Shown: positions 1 to 9,655 of the stretch, in pieces | How positions within the stretch are numbered: the stretch's first letter is position 1 | How the letters are laid out: each line of letters begins with the position of its first letter | Assembly: GCA_028282845.1 (NCBI GenBank) | Contig: JANQGY010000005.1 | Location: 133,797 to 193,009 of the forward strand | Reading direction: 5' to 3' | Origin: a bacterium | GTDB lineage: Bacteria > Fidelibacterota > Marinisomatia > Marinisomatales > JAHJCW01 | DNA: 59,213 nucleotides | The notes under the pieces: generated by a model | What the model was told of the DNA's origin: nothing | Seen by the model: the letters and a program-made list of their open reading frames with translations, nothing else | Database searches by the model: none | Made by a program: the position numbers and the translations under genes

Positions 1-2
1 TT

Positions 3-704
3 TTCTTTATTGATGAAATACACCGTTTAAACAGCGTAGTTGAAGAGTATTTATATTCTGCTATGGAAGATTTTCGTATCGATATTATGATCGACAAAGG
101 GCCCGGAGCGCGCAGTGTGCAACTTAATTTAGAGCCATTTACCTTGGTTGGCGCCACCACACGGTTAGGCAATTTAACCTCGCCGTTAAGAGACAGGTTT
201 GGTGTAGTGTTGCGCGTGGATTATTACAGCGATGAAGATTTGTTTCATATTGTGCAGCGTTCAGCAGGAATATTAGATATTGATATTGATGACGATGGTG
301 CTTGGGAGATAGCGCGCCGTTCGCGTGGTACGCCGAGGATAGCCAATCGGATTTTAAGACGTACAAGAGATTATGCAGAGGTTAAGTCTAACGGGAAGAT
401 CAATAATGTTACCGCTAATAAATCTCTATCGGCATTGGGGATTGATAAGACCGGACTAGATGAAATGGATCGTCGTATTTTAACAACACTCATTGACAAG
501 TTTGGCGGCGGCCCGGTCGGGATTAGTTCTTTGTCGGTTGCGATTGGCGAAGAAGCCAGTACCATTGAGGATGTTTATGAACCGTTTTTAATTAAAGAAG
601 GATTTTTGCAACGAACACCGCGAGGAAGAGTTGCCAGTGAGAACGCTTTTAAATTATTGGGGAAAACACAAAAAAAATTACAACAAGGATTGTTTAATGA
701 TTGA
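3..704 (+). CDS. ruvB: RuvB Holliday junction helicase, C-terminal part (5' truncated)
   Basis: This is the 3' part of the ATPase that drives Holliday-junction branch migration with RuvA and RuvC. The reading frame is open from the window edge and begins with the Walker B stretch FFIDEIHRL, so the real start lies upstream; the ATG at position 63 is internal. The fragment continues with sensor 1 (LVGATTR), the arginine finger region (SPLRDRFG) and sensor 2 (GTPRIANR). A winged-helix DNA-binding domain ends in FLQRTPRGR, the classical RuvB C-terminus. Its stop overlaps the queA start by 8 nt, so the two genes are translationally coupled. The assignment is secure. Confidence 0.97.
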   Translation, partial: FFIDEIHRLNSVVEEYLYSAMEDFRIDIMIDKGPGARSVQLNLEPFTLVGATTRLGNLTSPLRDRFGVVLRVDYYSDEDLFHIVQRSAGILDIDIDDDGAWEIARRSRGTPRIANRILRRTRDYAEVKSNGKINNVTANKSLSALGIDKTGLDEMDRRILTTLIDKFGGGPVGISSLSVAIGEEASTIEDVYEPFLIKEGFLQRTPRGRVASENAFKLLGKTQKKLQQGLFND

Positions 705-1749
705 AAAAAAGAAAAAATATAAACTTGCTGATTTTACATATTCTTTGCCGAATAAATTTATTGCGGAGCATCCGTCACCACGGCGTGACCAATCAAAGCT
801 ATTGGTGCTGCATAAGGATACCGGCGAAATAGAACATAAGAAGTTCTATCAGATCACAGATTATATGCGTAAAAATGATCTTTTATTACTAAATAATACT
901 AAAGTATTTCCGGCCCGTTTATATGCTACGAAAGACCGTACCGATGCAAAAGTAGAAGTCTTTTTGTTGCGCGAATTAAATCATGACTTGTGGGAAGTAA
1001 TGGTCCGCCCGGCTCGTAAGGTTCGAATCGGCAATAAATTAGAATTAGCACCAAATGTTTTTTGTGATGTAATTGACAATACGGTTTCAGGCGGACGGGT
1101 CGTGCGCTTTGAATATGCCGGCGACGATCTGTATTCGGTCATAGAGCGCATCGGTATTTCACCTTTGCCACCCTATATTAAGCGCGAGTCCGAGAAGAAA
1201 GACAAAGTCCGCTATCAGACGGTATATGCCGAGCGCCGTGGAGCGGTTGCGGCACCTACGGCAGGTCTTCATTTTACACAGGGTCTAATAGAAAAAATAG
1301 AACGTAAAAATGTCAAAGTGGAAAAAATCACTCTTCATATTGGACTTGGAACCTTCCGACCAGTGCAGGTAGAAGATTTAAATCGGCATCAGATGGATTC
1401 CGAGTATTTTGAAGTATCGCCATCGGCGGCGCTGGCGATAAATACGGTGCGCAAGAAACGCCGACGCGTGTTTGCCGTTGGCACATCAACTGTACGGGCG
1501 ATTGAGACAGTTGCCGTATCCGGTTTTCAAGTCAGCCCGCGGCGCGGTTGGACCGATAAATTTATTTATCCCCCTTATAACTTTAAGATGGTTGACGCTA
1601 TGATAACCAATTTTCATCAGCCCCAAAGTACGCTGCTGATGATGGTAAGTGCTTTTGCTAGTCGTGAAATGATCCTTAAAGCTTATAACGAAGCCAAAAA
1701 GAAAGACTATCGTTTCCTTAGTTACGGGGATGCAATGCTGATAATATAA
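697..1749 (+). CDS. queA: QueA, S-adenosylmethionine:tRNA ribosyltransferase-isomerase
   Basis: QueA transfers and isomerises the ribosyl part of AdoMet onto preQ1 at the tRNA wobble position, giving epoxyqueuosine. The protein is 350 residues, the usual family length. It has the family blocks [13 protein letters not shown] near the N-terminus, [13 protein letters not shown] in the middle, and TTVRAIE-like and [16 protein letters not shown] segments near the C-terminus. I chose ATG 697 rather than an upstream in-frame codon at 631. An AAGGAT ribosome-binding site lies just before it, and it overlaps the ruvB stop. The ruvB-queA pairing is common in bacteria. No other queuosine gene is in the window. 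Confidence 0.97.
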   Translation: MIEKKKKYKLADFTYSLPNKFIAEHPSPRRDQSKLLVLHKDTGEIEHKKFYQITDYMRKNDLLLLNNTKVFPARLYATKDRTDAKVEVFLLRELNHDLWEVMVRPARKVRIGNKLELAPNVFCDVIDNTVSGGRVVRFEYAGDDLYSVIERIGISPLPPYIKRESEKKDKVRYQTVYAERRGAVAAPTAGLHFTQGLIEKIERKNVKVEKITLHIGLGTFRPVQVEDLNRHQMDSEYFEVSPSAALAINTVRKKRRRVFAVGTSTVRAIETVAVSGFQVSPRRGWTDKFIYPPYNFKMVDAMITNFHQPQSTLLMMVSAFASREMILKAYNEAKKKDYRFLSYGDAMLII

Positions 1750-1751
1750 TA

Positions 1752-2444
1752 ATGAGCGATAAATATAAAATTGGTGTGGTTATTGTTGCAGCCGGTTCCG
1801 GATTAAGATTTGGCGGACTGAAACAATTTAAAAGCCTGAAACAAAAACCACTCTATTTATATTCATTGGAAACATTTGCATCACATCCATTAATTGCGGA
1901 AATAGCATTGGTTGTGCCATCGGATCTGAAAAATGAAATTTCAGAACAGAGCAAGGAATTAAACAAAAATATCAAAGTTGTTGATGGCGGAGAGCTAAGG
2001 CAGGATTCAGTATTGGCAGGGATTAACGCACTGAGCGGGGAATGTGATATTATATGTGTACATGACGCTGCCCGCCCTTTTGTTACAAAAACAATTATTG
2101 ATAAAGCATTCAGTGAATGTGAGAAATATGAAGGTATAGTCGTAGCGATTCCGGCAAGCGATACGGTAAAAGAGGTTAGTAGGAACAGCAATCGTGTTAA
2201 GCGTACAATTCCCCGCGAAACCGTATGGTTGGCACAAACTCCTCAAGTTTTCAGACGCGAAAAATTATTACAAGCATTAGATTACGCCAAGACCAAGCAG
2301 CTTGTGGTTACCGACGAAGCAACCTTGTTAGAATCTTTGGGTTCTTCAGTCGCGGTTGTAGAGGGTGATGTTAATAATTTTAAAATCACAACCAAAGCAG
2401 ATTGGTTCAATGCTGAACTGATTATGAGGAGTACAAATGATTAG
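1752..2444 (+). CDS. ispD: IspD, 2-C-methyl-D-erythritol 4-phosphate cytidylyltransferase
   Basis: IspD catalyses the third step of the MEP isoprenoid pathway, coupling CTP to methylerythritol phosphate. The protein is 230 residues. It shows the nucleotide-binding loop VAAGSGLRFGG (about residues 12-22), the VHDAARPF motif (about 103-110), and RTIPRETVWLAQTPQVF with DEATLLE in the C-terminal half, all diagnostic of IspD. It starts 2 nt after queA and overlaps ispF by 8 nt, so it sits inside a cotranscribed ispD-ispF-ispE cluster. The MEP enzyme Dxr is encoded some 40 kb further on in this window. Confidence 0.97.
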   Translation: MSDKYKIGVVIVAAGSGLRFGGLKQFKSLKQKPLYLYSLETFASHPLIAEIALVVPSDLKNEISEQSKELNKNIKVVDGGELRQDSVLAGINALSGECDIICVHDAARPFVTKTIIDKAFSECEKYEGIVVAIPASDTVKEVSRNSNRVKRTIPRETVWLAQTPQVFRREKLLQALDYAKTKQLVVTDEATLLESLGSSVAVVEGDVNNFKITTKADWFNAELIMRSTND

Positions 2445-2910
2445 AACCGGCATCGGATATGATATGCACCAATTAGCCAAGAATGAAAAGTTGGTAATTG
2501 CCAATGTTGAAATCCCTTTTGAGCTTGGTTCGGTGGGACACTCCGACGGTGATACCTTAACCCATGCCATTATTGATGCAATGCTTGGTGCTGCGGCGCT
2601 CGGCGATTTAGGGGATTATTTTCCAAGCGACGATGATAAATGGAAGGGAGCAAGCAGTCTGGACCTGTTAAAAGAAATTACAATTGATATTAAAAATATG
2701 GGATTTTCCATAAACAATATTGACAGCGTAATCATTATTCAAAAGCCCAAACTAAAGCAATACATTCCGCCAATCCGCAAGAATTTGGCGGACGTGTTAG
2801 ATATTTCAATTGAGCAGGTTTCCGTAAAAGCGACAACCGTTGATAAAATTGGTGCCATTGGCGACGGTAAAGGCTGGGGCGCGCAGGCAATAGTTACTTT
2901 ATCAAAATAA
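2437..2910 (+). CDS. ispF: IspF, 2-C-methyl-D-erythritol 2,4-cyclodiphosphate synthase
   Basis: IspF cyclises CDP-methylerythritol phosphate to the 2,4-cyclodiphosphate in the MEP pathway. It is 157 residues, the standard length. The metal ligands are visible as Asp9 and His11 in GIGYDMHQ and His43 in DGDTLTHAI. The C-terminal motif KATTVDKIGAIGDGKGWGAQA is close to the family signature around T-[ST]-E-x-[LM]-G, with KIG instead of the common ELG-type run. It overlaps the ispD end by 8 nt and is followed 2 nt later by ispE. It is a homotrimeric zinc enzyme of the cytoplasm. Confidence 0.97.
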   Translation: MIRTGIGYDMHQLAKNEKLVIANVEIPFELGSVGHSDGDTLTHAIIDAMLGAAALGDLGDYFPSDDDKWKGASSLDLLKEITIDIKNMGFSINNIDSVIIIQKPKLKQYIPPIRKNLADVLDISIEQVSVKATTVDKIGAIGDGKGWGAQAIVTLSK

Positions 2911-2912
2911 AT

Positions 2913-3758
2913 ATGGGCTCAATTACATTTAGTTCATACGCCAAAGTCAATATTGGTCTCCAAATAAGAAGTAAGCGTGACGATGGATACCATAATATCC
3001 ATACGGTTTTTCAGGAGTTGGATTTACATGATACGGTCACAATAGCCAAGCAATCTGATGGTTGTACAATAGAAGTAAACAAGGATAATATCCCGACCGA
3101 TAATCATAACATCTGTGTAAAGACATACCAAGCAGTTAAAAAGTATTATCAGGAAATTGGTGGTATAGCAATTAAGCTTGTTAAGAATATCCCGACCGGA
3201 GGCGGATTAGGCGGCGGATCAAGCAATGCCGCCGCAACATTAAAAGGAATAAACCAATTATATGAATTAAAGATTAGTGACAAGAAAATGGAAAATATTG
3301 CCGCAAGCATCGGAGCAGATGTCCCATTTTTTATTAAAGGCGGCACACAAGTTGGCGATGGCATCGGCGCCGTATTAACGCCGATAGATCAGGCAATTGA
3401 AGGGCACTATTTGTTAATTTTACCGGATATTTCTATTAGCACCGCTTGGGCTTATGGAGCATTTAAAAATTGCTTGGAGGAAGCCTCAGATAGACCTAAC
3501 TTCGCCCACTTTTTAGAGAGAAAAAATCTCTCACAAACGATATTTGATAATGATTTTGAACGGATAGTGATTCCAGCATATCCAGAAATTGGTGAGATTA
3601 AGAAAGGTTTAATAGAAGCCGGAGCAGATTATGCCAGTTTGTCGGGCAGCGGTTCGACTGTGTTTGGAATATTTAGCGATGAAAGCCACGCAAAAACAGC
3701 TCAGCTAAAGTTCCGAAAACAGTATCGCACCTTCCTAACAAGACCGACCAATATTTGA
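2913..3758 (+). CDS. ispE: IspE, 4-diphosphocytidyl-2-C-methyl-D-erythritol kinase
   Basis: IspE is the GHMP-family kinase that phosphorylates CDP-methylerythritol with ATP. The protein is 281 residues, the expected size. The start has the substrate motif AKVNIGLQI, and the GHMP glycine loop PTGGGLGGGSSNAA lies at about residues 94-107. The C-terminal GHMP motif DYASLSGSGSTVFG is present. It completes the order ispD-ispF-ispE, which is a less usual order than separate ispE loci but logical. A tRNA-Gln gene follows 29 nt after its stop and is probably on the same transcript. Confidence 0.96.
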   Translation: MGSITFSSYAKVNIGLQIRSKRDDGYHNIHTVFQELDLHDTVTIAKQSDGCTIEVNKDNIPTDNHNICVKTYQAVKKYYQEIGGIAIKLVKNIPTGGGLGGGSSNAAATLKGINQLYELKISDKKMENIAASIGADVPFFIKGGTQVGDGIGAVLTPIDQAIEGHYLLILPDISISTAWAYGAFKNCLEEASDRPNFAHFLERKNLSQTIFDNDFERIVIPAYPEIGEIKKGLIEAGADYASLSGSGSTVFGIFSDESHAKTAQLKFRKQYRTFLTRPTNI

Positions 3759-3787
3759 ATTGTTGAATTCGATGCGTTCATAAATTT

Positions 3788-3858
3788 TGGGGAGTCGTCC
3801 AATGGCAGGACACCAGGTTTTGGTCCTGGCGATCGGGGTTCGAGTCCCTGCTCCCCAG
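3788..3858 (+). tRNA. tRNA-Gln (anticodon TTG)
   Basis: A complete 71-nt cloverleaf can be folded by eye. The acceptor stem is TGGGGAG/CTCCCCA, the D-stem GTCC/GGAC, the anticodon stem CCAGG/CCTGG with loop TTTTGGT, and the T-arm CGGGG-TTCGAGT-CCCTG. The anticodon is TTG (glutamine). The U1-A72 pair and the G73 discriminator fit known bacterial tRNA-Gln identity. The 3' CCA is not encoded: the sequence after G73 is CAACATT. It lies between ispE and prs, only 7 nt before the prs ATG. Confidence 0.97.
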
Positions 3859-3865
3859 CAACATT

Positions 3866-4813
3866 ATGAAAAAAAATAAATTGCAAATATTTGCAGGTCG
3901 CAGCAATCCTGCGTTAGCACAAAAAATCGCAGAAAAGCTCGGACAACCTTTGGGCAAAATGTCTGCCAAGACTTTTGCCGATGGTGAAATTTGGGTCAAA
4001 TACGAAGAGAATATTCGCGGGAACAGTGTATATCTTATACAATCCACCAACGGTCCTTCGGATAATATCATTGAACTGTCTTTGATGATAGATGCCGCAG
4101 TTAGGGCATCGGCTGAGACAGTTACCGCTGTCATTCCTTATTTTGGTTACAGCCGCCAAGATCGTAAGGACAAACCGCGCGTCCCGATTTCAGCACGGGT
4201 AATGGTTGATATTTTATCGGCTATGGGAGCTGATCGCATTATTTCGATGGATTTGCACTCGACTCAGATTCAAGGCTTCGCAAAAGTTCCCTTTGACGGA
4301 CTTTATAGCAGGTTGGTGTTATTGGAAGAAATACGAAAATTGGGATTTGAGCCGGACAAAACAACCGTATTGGCACCCGACGTTGGTTCTGCTGCCATGA
4401 GTCAGGCCTACGCCAAGCGCTTGGGCATGAACTTTGCGTTGATCGAGAAACGTCGCCTTGATCATAATGTGTCAGAGGCGGTTCATTTAATTGGTGAATT
4501 GAAGAAACAAAACGTATTAATAATTGATGATATTATTGATACCGCCGGTACGGCGATCAATGCTGCTAAAAAGGCAATGGAGCATGGTGCCTTATCGGTT
4601 ATGCTTGTCGGGACACATGCCCTGCTATCGGGCGATGCTGTAGAAAGATTGAAAAACTCAGAAATCAACAGATTTATTTTTACTGATACGGTCGAGATCC
4701 CTGAAGAAAAAATGCCGCCAAATACTACGATTGTATCAGTTGGAGAAATTTTTGCGGAAGCGATTGAAAGAACTTATTACGGTGAATCCGTAAGTGCATT
4801 ATTTAAATTTTAG
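3866..4813 (+). CDS. prs: Ribose-phosphate pyrophosphokinase (PRPP synthetase)
   Basis: The enzyme makes 5-phosphoribosyl 1-diphosphate from ribose 5-phosphate and ATP for nucleotide, histidine and tryptophan synthesis. It is 315 residues. Visible family blocks are the N-terminal FAGRSNPALAQKIAE, the ATP-binding region YFGYSRQDRK, the metal motif DLHSTQIQGF, and the PRPP-binding loop VLIIDDIIDTAGT. It starts 7 nt after the 3' end of the tRNA-Gln gene, and no Shine-Dalgarno sequence fits in that gap. The order prs-rplY-pth is widespread in bacteria. UPRTase, a user of PRPP, is encoded at the far end of the window. Confidence 0.97.
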   Translation: MKKNKLQIFAGRSNPALAQKIAEKLGQPLGKMSAKTFADGEIWVKYEENIRGNSVYLIQSTNGPSDNIIELSLMIDAAVRASAETVTAVIPYFGYSRQDRKDKPRVPISARVMVDILSAMGADRIISMDLHSTQIQGFAKVPFDGLYSRLVLLEEIRKLGFEPDKTTVLAPDVGSAAMSQAYAKRLGMNFALIEKRRLDHNVSEAVHLIGELKKQNVLIIDDIIDTAGTAINAAKKAMEHGALSVMLVGTHALLSGDAVERLKNSEINRFIFTDTVEIPEEKMPPNTTIVSVGEIFAEAIERTYYGESVSALFKF

Positions 4814-4830
4814 TTGAAGGAGTATTATTA

Positions 4831-5523
4831 ATGGCACAATATGAAAAATTGGAAATTTTAACTCGTGAGCAAACCGGCCCGCAGGTGGCCAAAATGCTTC
4901 GTAAAGAAGGCAAGATACCGGCAAATTATTATTATACCGGTCAAGATAATATAAATCTTGCGATTGATCGAAAAGTTTTTAGACAGGCAGTGCATTCCGG
5001 TCAGCATATTTTTGAGATTGAACTAGAAGGTGATAAACAATATGTTATGATAAAGGACGTGCAGTATCATCCAGTTACCGATGAAATAATTCATATTGAT
5101 TTGATGCGTGTACGGCGCGATGAGAAAATAACTATCTCCGTTCCGATTATTTTAGAAGGCACAGCAGTGGGGGTAAAAGAAGGTGGTATTCTAACTCATA
5201 ATCTACCGAGCCTTGAGATCAGTTGTCTGCCGGCTGATGTTCCTGAAAATATAGTTATTGACGTAACGGATTTCGAAATGAACCATGTTATGACTGTTAA
5301 AGAAATAAAGGTTGATGATAATATTGAAATAGTTACGGCCGACGATATGGACATTTTGGCAATAGTGCCGCCTAAAGAAGAATCGCTTGAACCTGAAATT
5401 CCGACCGATGAAGAACTCGAAGAAGGGGCATTGGCTGAAGAAGAAGCAGAAGCCCCAACTGAGGAGGCTCCGGCCGAAGAAACTCCTGCTGAAGAAGAAA
5501 GTAAGGAAGAAGCCGGCGAATAA
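4831..5523 (+). CDS. rplY: 50S ribosomal protein L25/Ctc with acidic C-terminal tail
   Basis: This is the CTC-type L25 protein, which binds 5S rRNA in the central protuberance. The 230 residues comprise the N-terminal L25 beta-barrel (about 1-95), the TL5/CTC C-terminal beta domain (about 97-185), and a tail of about 40 residues made mainly of Glu, Ala and Pro. The start ATG follows a good GAAGGAG site at a normal distance. The prs-rplY-pth order supports the call. Acidic tails are common in CTC-type L25 proteins, but this one is long, and S6 in this window has a similar tail. Confidence 0.95.
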   Translation: MAQYEKLEILTREQTGPQVAKMLRKEGKIPANYYYTGQDNINLAIDRKVFRQAVHSGQHIFEIELEGDKQYVMIKDVQYHPVTDEIIHIDLMRVRRDEKITISVPIILEGTAVGVKEGGILTHNLPSLEISCLPADVPENIVIDVTDFEMNHVMTVKEIKVDDNIEIVTADDMDILAIVPPKEESLEPEIPTDEELEEGALAEEEAEAPTEEAPAEETPAEEESKEEAGE

Positions 5524-5525
5524 TA

Positions 5526-6110
5526 ATGGTTGCGTTTGTTGGTTTGGGAAACGTTGGGGATGAATATTCTTCCACTAAGCATAATGCCGGATTCTGGGTG
5601 GTGAATGAATTGGCGAGACGGATGAATCTTAACTTTAAGCCTGGCAAAGGTGATTATGTTTACGCCGAAGAAACAAACAAGGAAATTGTATTGGCTAAGC
5701 CCACGACGGGCATGAACCGCAGCGGATTGGCTATTAAACAGATCGTTGACAGGTGGAATATTGAACTTCAAGACCTATATCTTGTAATTGATGATGTTGA
5801 TCTTGAACTGGGAACGCTAAGGATCAGGCCGATTGGTGGCGACGGGTGTCATCGCGGAATGGAATCGGCGATATACCAGCTAAACGATAATCAATTTCCA
5901 AGAATCAGATTTGGTATCAAAGCAGCTGATCATAAACGTCCGGCTGAAAAATACGTATTAAAACCATTTAGGAAACAAGATCAAGCTTTAGCGGAAGAAA
6001 TGGTAGAAAAAACAGCGGACGCTATTTATAGTATTATAAACAATGGAATTAATAAGACAATGAACGAGTATAATCGAATTGAAAAGAGCAATGAGGTAAG
6101 AAATGAATAA
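5526..6110 (+). CDS. pth: Peptidyl-tRNA hydrolase
   Basis: Pth releases peptides from prematurely dissociated peptidyl-tRNA. The protein is 194 residues, a typical bacterial length. It shows the N-terminal [18 protein letters not shown], which contains the catalytic His in THNAG-like form (KHNAG). It also has [20 protein letters not shown] with the catalytic-site Asp, and the RIRFGIK stretch. The usual GGSGGHNGL loop is changed here to GGDGCHRGM, which still carries the conserved His. It follows rplY after 2 nt and overlaps the hppA start by 8 nt. Confidence 0.95.
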   Translation: MVAFVGLGNVGDEYSSTKHNAGFWVVNELARRMNLNFKPGKGDYVYAEETNKEIVLAKPTTGMNRSGLAIKQIVDRWNIELQDLYLVIDDVDLELGTLRIRPIGGDGCHRGMESAIYQLNDNQFPRIRFGIKAADHKRPAEKYVLKPFRKQDQALAEEMVEKTADAIYSIINNGINKTMNEYNRIEKSNEVRNE

Positions 6111-8286
6111 TACAGTCTATTTGGTAGTTTTTTCCGGTGTGTTGGCACTATTGTATAGTTTTTGGAAATCGAGCTGGGTTAGTAAGCAGGATCAAGGTAC
6201 CGATACGATGAAACTGATCGGCGGAAATATCGCCGAGGGGGCGATGTCCTTTCTCAAAGCAGAATATAAAGTCCTGTCAATTTTTGTTATCGCCGTGGCG
6301 ATTTTATTGGGATTCGCAAATTACGGCAAATCGGATTCGAGCGTGTTGATAACATTATCATTTGTTGCTGGTGCATTGGCATCCGGTCTGGCCGGGTTTA
6401 TCGGAATGCGCGTTGCTACAAAAGCAAATAACCGTACAACTCAAGCTGCGCGGACAAGCCTAAATAAAGGACTCGACGTTGCTTTTGCCGGCGGTTCGGT
6501 GATGGGTTTGAGCGTGGTCGGGCTTGGCGTTTTAGGTTTAAGTGTTCTATTCATTTTTTATCAATCGTATTTTGATAATATGATCACAGTTTTAAATGTT
6601 ATATCGGGATTTTCATTAGGAGCCTCCTCGATAGCTTTGTTTGCCCGTGTGAGCGGCGGTATCTATACCAAAGCCGCCGACGTTGGTGCGGACTTGGTCG
6701 GTAAAGTTGAAGCCGGAATTCCCGAAGATCATCCGCTGAATCCGGCAACCATTGCCGATAATGTCGGCGATAATGTTGGTGATGTTGCCGGTATGGGCGC
6801 TGACTTGTTTGAGTCGTATGTCGGGTCAATCATCGGCTCAATGATCTTAGGTGCAAGTATTTTGGTTACGGGCGTATTTGATCTGAATTTTGTATTGCTA
6901 CCATTATATTTAGCAGGTGCAGGAATTTTAGTTTCGATAATTGGTACTTTTTTAGTATCAGTTAAAGAGGGCGGCAATCCGCAAAAAGGGTTGAATCGCG
7001 GACATTTCGGCTCAGCCGCTATAATGATCATAGCGATGTTCATAATTATAAAATATGTCTTGCCGTCTGAATTTGTTCTGAGCGGTGTAAGCTACACAAG
7101 TTTGGGCGTGTTTTGGGCAACCTTAGTTGGTTTGGCAGCCGGAATTGGAATTGGTTCGGTAACCGAATATTATACCGGAACCGACACTAAACCAGTCAAA
7201 TCAATCAGTAAGCAATCTTTAACAGGTGCAGCCACAAATATTATTGCCGGTCTCGGCGTTGGAATGCAATCCACCGCTTTCCCGACATTAATTATTGCGG
7301 TGGCAATAATGGTATCATACTATTTTGCAGGATTGTATGGAATTGCAATGGCCGCTCTCGGTATGCTTGCCAACACCGGAATTCAATTGGCGGTTGATGC
7401 TTACGGGCCAATTTCTGATAATGCCGGTGGAATAGCTGAGATGGCGGAATTGCCAAAAGAGGTGCGTGGTCGCACCGATAAACTCGATGCTGTCGGGAAT
7501 ACCACCGCTGCAATCGGTAAAGGATTTGCAATTGGCTCTGCAGCGTTAACAGCGTTAGCATTGTTCGCTGCATTCAGAACATCAGTATTTGTAACTCGTA
7601 TTGCAGCAGGTGTAGAAGAAAATGCTGCCGTGGTGGGTATTGACGTAACTAATGCCAGTGTTATGGCCGGCGTGTTTGTCGGGGCGATGTTGCCATTTTT
7701 GTTTTCATCGCTTGCGATGGGTGCCGTTGGTCGGGCTGCCATGTCAATGATCGAAGAAGTTCGCCGTCAATTCAAAGAAATCCCCGAATTAGCAGCCGCT
7801 CTGAAAATTATGAAGAAATATGATTCGGATATGGACAAAGCCAATGCGGAAGAGAAGAAAGTATTTGACGAAGCTTTAACAAAAGCGGATCATAATGAAT
7901 GTGTTGAAATTTCAACCGAAGCAGCTATTAAACAAATGGTATTGCCGGGCTTATTAGCTGTGCTTACTCCGGTTGTAGTTGGATTTATTTTTGGTGCCGA
8001 AACACTTGGTGGATTGTTAGCAGGCGTTACGGTTTCAGGAGTTTTAATGGCAATATTCCAATCAAATGCCGGCGGAGCCTGGGATAATGCCAAGAAATTA
8101 TTTGAGGAAGGTGTTGAAATAAACGGACAAAAATATTTTAAAGGATCTGATGCCCACAAGGCAGCTGTGGTCGGAGACACCGTCGGTGATCCGTTCAAAG
8201 ATACATCGGGACCCTCATTGAACATTTTAATAAAATTAATGTCAGTGGTATCATTGGTTATTGCACCACTGATTGCTATGGTATAG
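6103..8286 (+). CDS. hppA: Membrane-bound ion-pumping pyrophosphatase, K+-dependent type
   Basis: This integral membrane enzyme couples pyrophosphate hydrolysis to pumping Na+ and/or H+ out of the cytoplasm. It is 727 residues with about 16 hydrophobic segments. The pyrophosphate-binding motifs are [11 protein letters not shown] and [15 protein letters not shown] in the first half, and [11 protein letters not shown] and [21 protein letters not shown] in the second half. The motif [10 protein letters not shown] carries Ala where K+-independent pumps carry Lys, so I infer a K+-dependent enzyme. Whether it pumps Na+, H+ or both cannot be read from the sequence by eye. It overlaps pth by 8 nt, and PPi from neighbouring biosynthesis could be its fuel. 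Confidence 0.97.
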   Translation: MNNTVYLVVFSGVLALLYSFWKSSWVSKQDQGTDTMKLIGGNIAEGAMSFLKAEYKVLSIFVIAVAILLGFANYGKSDSSVLITLSFVAGALASGLAGFIGMRVATKANNRTTQAARTSLNKGLDVAFAGGSVMGLSVVGLGVLGLSVLFIFYQSYFDNMITVLNVISGFSLGASSIALFARVSGGIYTKAADVGADLVGKVEAGIPEDHPLNPATIADNVGDNVGDVAGMGADLFESYVGSIIGSMILGASILVTGVFDLNFVLLPLYLAGAGILVSIIGTFLVSVKEGGNPQKGLNRGHFGSAAIMIIAMFIIIKYVLPSEFVLSGVSYTSLGVFWATLVGLAAGIGIGSVTEYYTGTDTKPVKSISKQSLTGAATNIIAGLGVGMQSTAFPTLIIAVAIMVSYYFAGLYGIAMAALGMLANTGIQLAVDAYGPISDNAGGIAEMAELPKEVRGRTDKLDAVGNTTAAIGKGFAIGSAALTALALFAAFRTSVFVTRIAAGVEENAAVVGIDVTNASVMAGVFVGAMLPFLFSSLAMGAVGRAAMSMIEEVRRQFKEIPELAAALKIMKKYDSDMDKANAEEKKVFDEALTKADHNECVEISTEAAIKQMVLPGLLAVLTPVVVGFIFGAETLGGLLAGVTVSGVLMAIFQSNAGGAWDNAKKLFEEGVEINGQKYFKGSDAHKAAVVGDTVGDPFKDTSGPSLNILIKLMSVVSLVIAPLIAMV

Positions 8287-8308
8287 TGTTTTAGGCGAAG
8301 GAGATTAA

Positions 8309-8827
8309 ATGAGATATTATGAGTTATTGTACATCGTCAATCCAAATTTAGAAGATGAACGAGTAAATGGAATTATTGAAGAAGTTGGAAACGAAATACA
8401 AAAGCATAAGGTTAATATAATCAATCATCATGTTTGGGGCAAAAAACGGCTAGCCTATCCTGTAAATAATAATAAATACGGGATATACATTCTATTACAG
8501 TTTGGCGCCGAACAGGTTGAGTTTATCAAAGAGTTTGAAAGATATTTGATCCTGAGTAAATCAGTGATCAGGCATCAGGTAATTAAGCTGGAAGAGGAAC
8601 CAAAGAAAGTTGACAGCATTACGATCGAAGATGATGATGCCGAAGCGACCAAAACTGATGACGGGGATATCCCTGAAGATGATAACGATGCCGACATTGA
8701 TAATGATAAGGCTGTTGAACCGGAAGAGGAATCTAAAGCAGAAGTCCCGACTGACAATGAACCCGCCGCCGAAAAAGAAAAAGAAGAAAAGCCGAGCGAG
8801 GAAGAAAAACAAGAGGAGGGTGAATAA
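8309..8827 (+). CDS. rpsF: 30S ribosomal protein S6 with long acidic extension
   Basis: S6 binds S18 on the small-subunit platform. The first 95 residues are a normal S6 domain ([13 protein letters not shown], then [18 protein letters not shown]). After them come about 75 residues of nearly pure Asp, Glu, Pro, Lys and Ala, so the 172-residue protein is much longer than the usual 95-130. It has a clear ribosome-binding site (GAAGGAG). Its TAA shares a base with the rpsR ATG, giving a coupled rpsF-rpsR pair. In E. coli, S6 is post-translationally extended with glutamates; here an acidic tail is encoded. That parallel is only suggestive. Confidence 0.96.
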   Translation: MRYYELLYIVNPNLEDERVNGIIEEVGNEIQKHKVNIINHHVWGKKRLAYPVNNNKYGIYILLQFGAEQVEFIKEFERYLILSKSVIRHQVIKLEEEPKKVDSITIEDDDAEATKTDDGDIPEDDNDADIDNDKAVEPEEESKAEVPTDNEPAAEKEKEEKPSEEEKQEEGE

Positions 8828-9057
8828 TGACTTTTACAACCAAGAAAAAGTATTGTTACTTCAAAGAAAACGGCATAACAACAATAGATTATAAGGATGT
8901 CAAGTTGTTAAAAAGATTTGTAACCGATCAGGGTAAAATTATTCCACGTCGTGTGACCGGTACCAGTGCAAAAATGCACCGCCAATTAGTTAGAGCGATT
9001 AAACAAGCTCGTAATATTGCCCTAATGCCGTTTACAACCAGTGGTTCAGATAATTAA
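8827..9057 (+). CDS. rpsR: 30S ribosomal protein S18
   Basis: S18 is the S6 partner on the 30S platform. It is 76 residues with the family core from [21 protein letters not shown] through [26 protein letters not shown]. The N-terminus has a single Cys-containing [10 protein letters not shown] segment, a variant of the CxFC-type start seen in some S18 proteins. It overlaps the rpsF stop and precedes rplI by 36 nt. The rpsF-rpsR-rplI order is common in bacteria. Confidence 0.97.
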   Translation: MTFTTKKKYCYFKENGITTIDYKDVKLLKRFVTDQGKIIPRRVTGTSAKMHRQLVRAIKQARNIALMPFTTSGSDN

Positions 9058-9093
9058 CTGACTTTCTGATAACACTTAAAAAAGGATTTTAAT

Positions 9094-9537
9094 ATGGAAG
9101 TTATATTATTACAAGACGTTGAGGGACTCGGATCAGCCGGCGATATAGTAAAGGTTAAGCCGGGCTATGCACGTAATTATCTGGCTCCTCGCGGACTTGC
9201 CCTGCGGGCATCCAAGCGCAATCTGGCGGTAGCCGAAGAGAAAAAGAGAGTATCGGAAGCCCGTAAAGCGCGTTTAGACAAAGTAAACCTGGATTTAGCC
9301 GATGCGCTTAAAAAAATTGAAATAACAATCGAGATGCAGGTTGGCGAAGAAGAAAAATTATTCGGATCGGTCACAACACAAGATATTCACAAAGCACTGT
9401 CAGAGAAGGGTATCGAAGTTGAGCGCCATATAATCGGCTTGGATGAACCAATTAAAGCTTTGGGCGTGTATGATGTGCCGGTGCGTGTTACGGATGAATT
9501 ACAACCAAACATCAAATTATACGTTATTAAAGCATAG
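9094..9537 (+). CDS. rplI: 50S ribosomal protein L9
   Basis: L9 is an elongated 23S rRNA-binding protein of two domains joined by a helix. The 147 residues show the N-terminal motif MEVILLQDVEGLGSAGDIVKVKPGYARNYL... with conserved Gly and Lys positions. A charged connecting helix spans about 45-80, and a C-terminal domain ends in PNIKLYVIKA. The start follows an AAAAGGA site. It is the last gene of the ribosomal cluster, and a strong terminator follows its stop by about 20 nt. Confidence 0.97.
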   Translation: MEVILLQDVEGLGSAGDIVKVKPGYARNYLAPRGLALRASKRNLAVAEEKKRVSEARKARLDKVNLDLADALKKIEITIEMQVGEEEKLFGSVTTQDIHKALSEKGIEVERHIIGLDEPIKALGVYDVPVRVTDELQPNIKLYVIKA

Positions 9538-9555
9538 TAGCCTGCTGACATAATT

Positions 9556-9604
9556 AATATCCCCTTAAAAATCGGATGATGTTTTGAGGGGATATTGTTT
9601 TTTT
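9556..9604 (+). terminator. Rho-independent terminator after rplI
   Basis: The perfect 10-bp stem AATATCCCCT/AGGGGATATT pairs 9556-9565 with 9587-9596. It can be extended inward by four A-T pairs and one G-T pair around an 11-nt loop. It is followed by G and a run of seven T. It marks the end of the ribosomal operon before priA. Confidence 0.93.
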
Positions 9605-9655
9605 ACAATATAATTATATTGCACAAGTTGCTACAATAATCTATTTTTGAGTACC

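Noticed and set aside
3778..4134. Leftward frame with GSRDSNPDRQDQNLVSCHW across the tRNA
   Set aside because: It is the reverse complement of the tRNA-Gln gene and the prs start, a well-known false gene type.
5196..5771. Leftward frame with long Ser/Ala run opposite rplY
   Set aside because: It is the antisense of the Glu/Ala-rich L25 tail.
8610..8894. Rightward frame inside rpsF with basic, Lys-rich product
   Set aside because: It is a shifted reading of the acidic S6 tail codons and runs into rpsR; a shadow.
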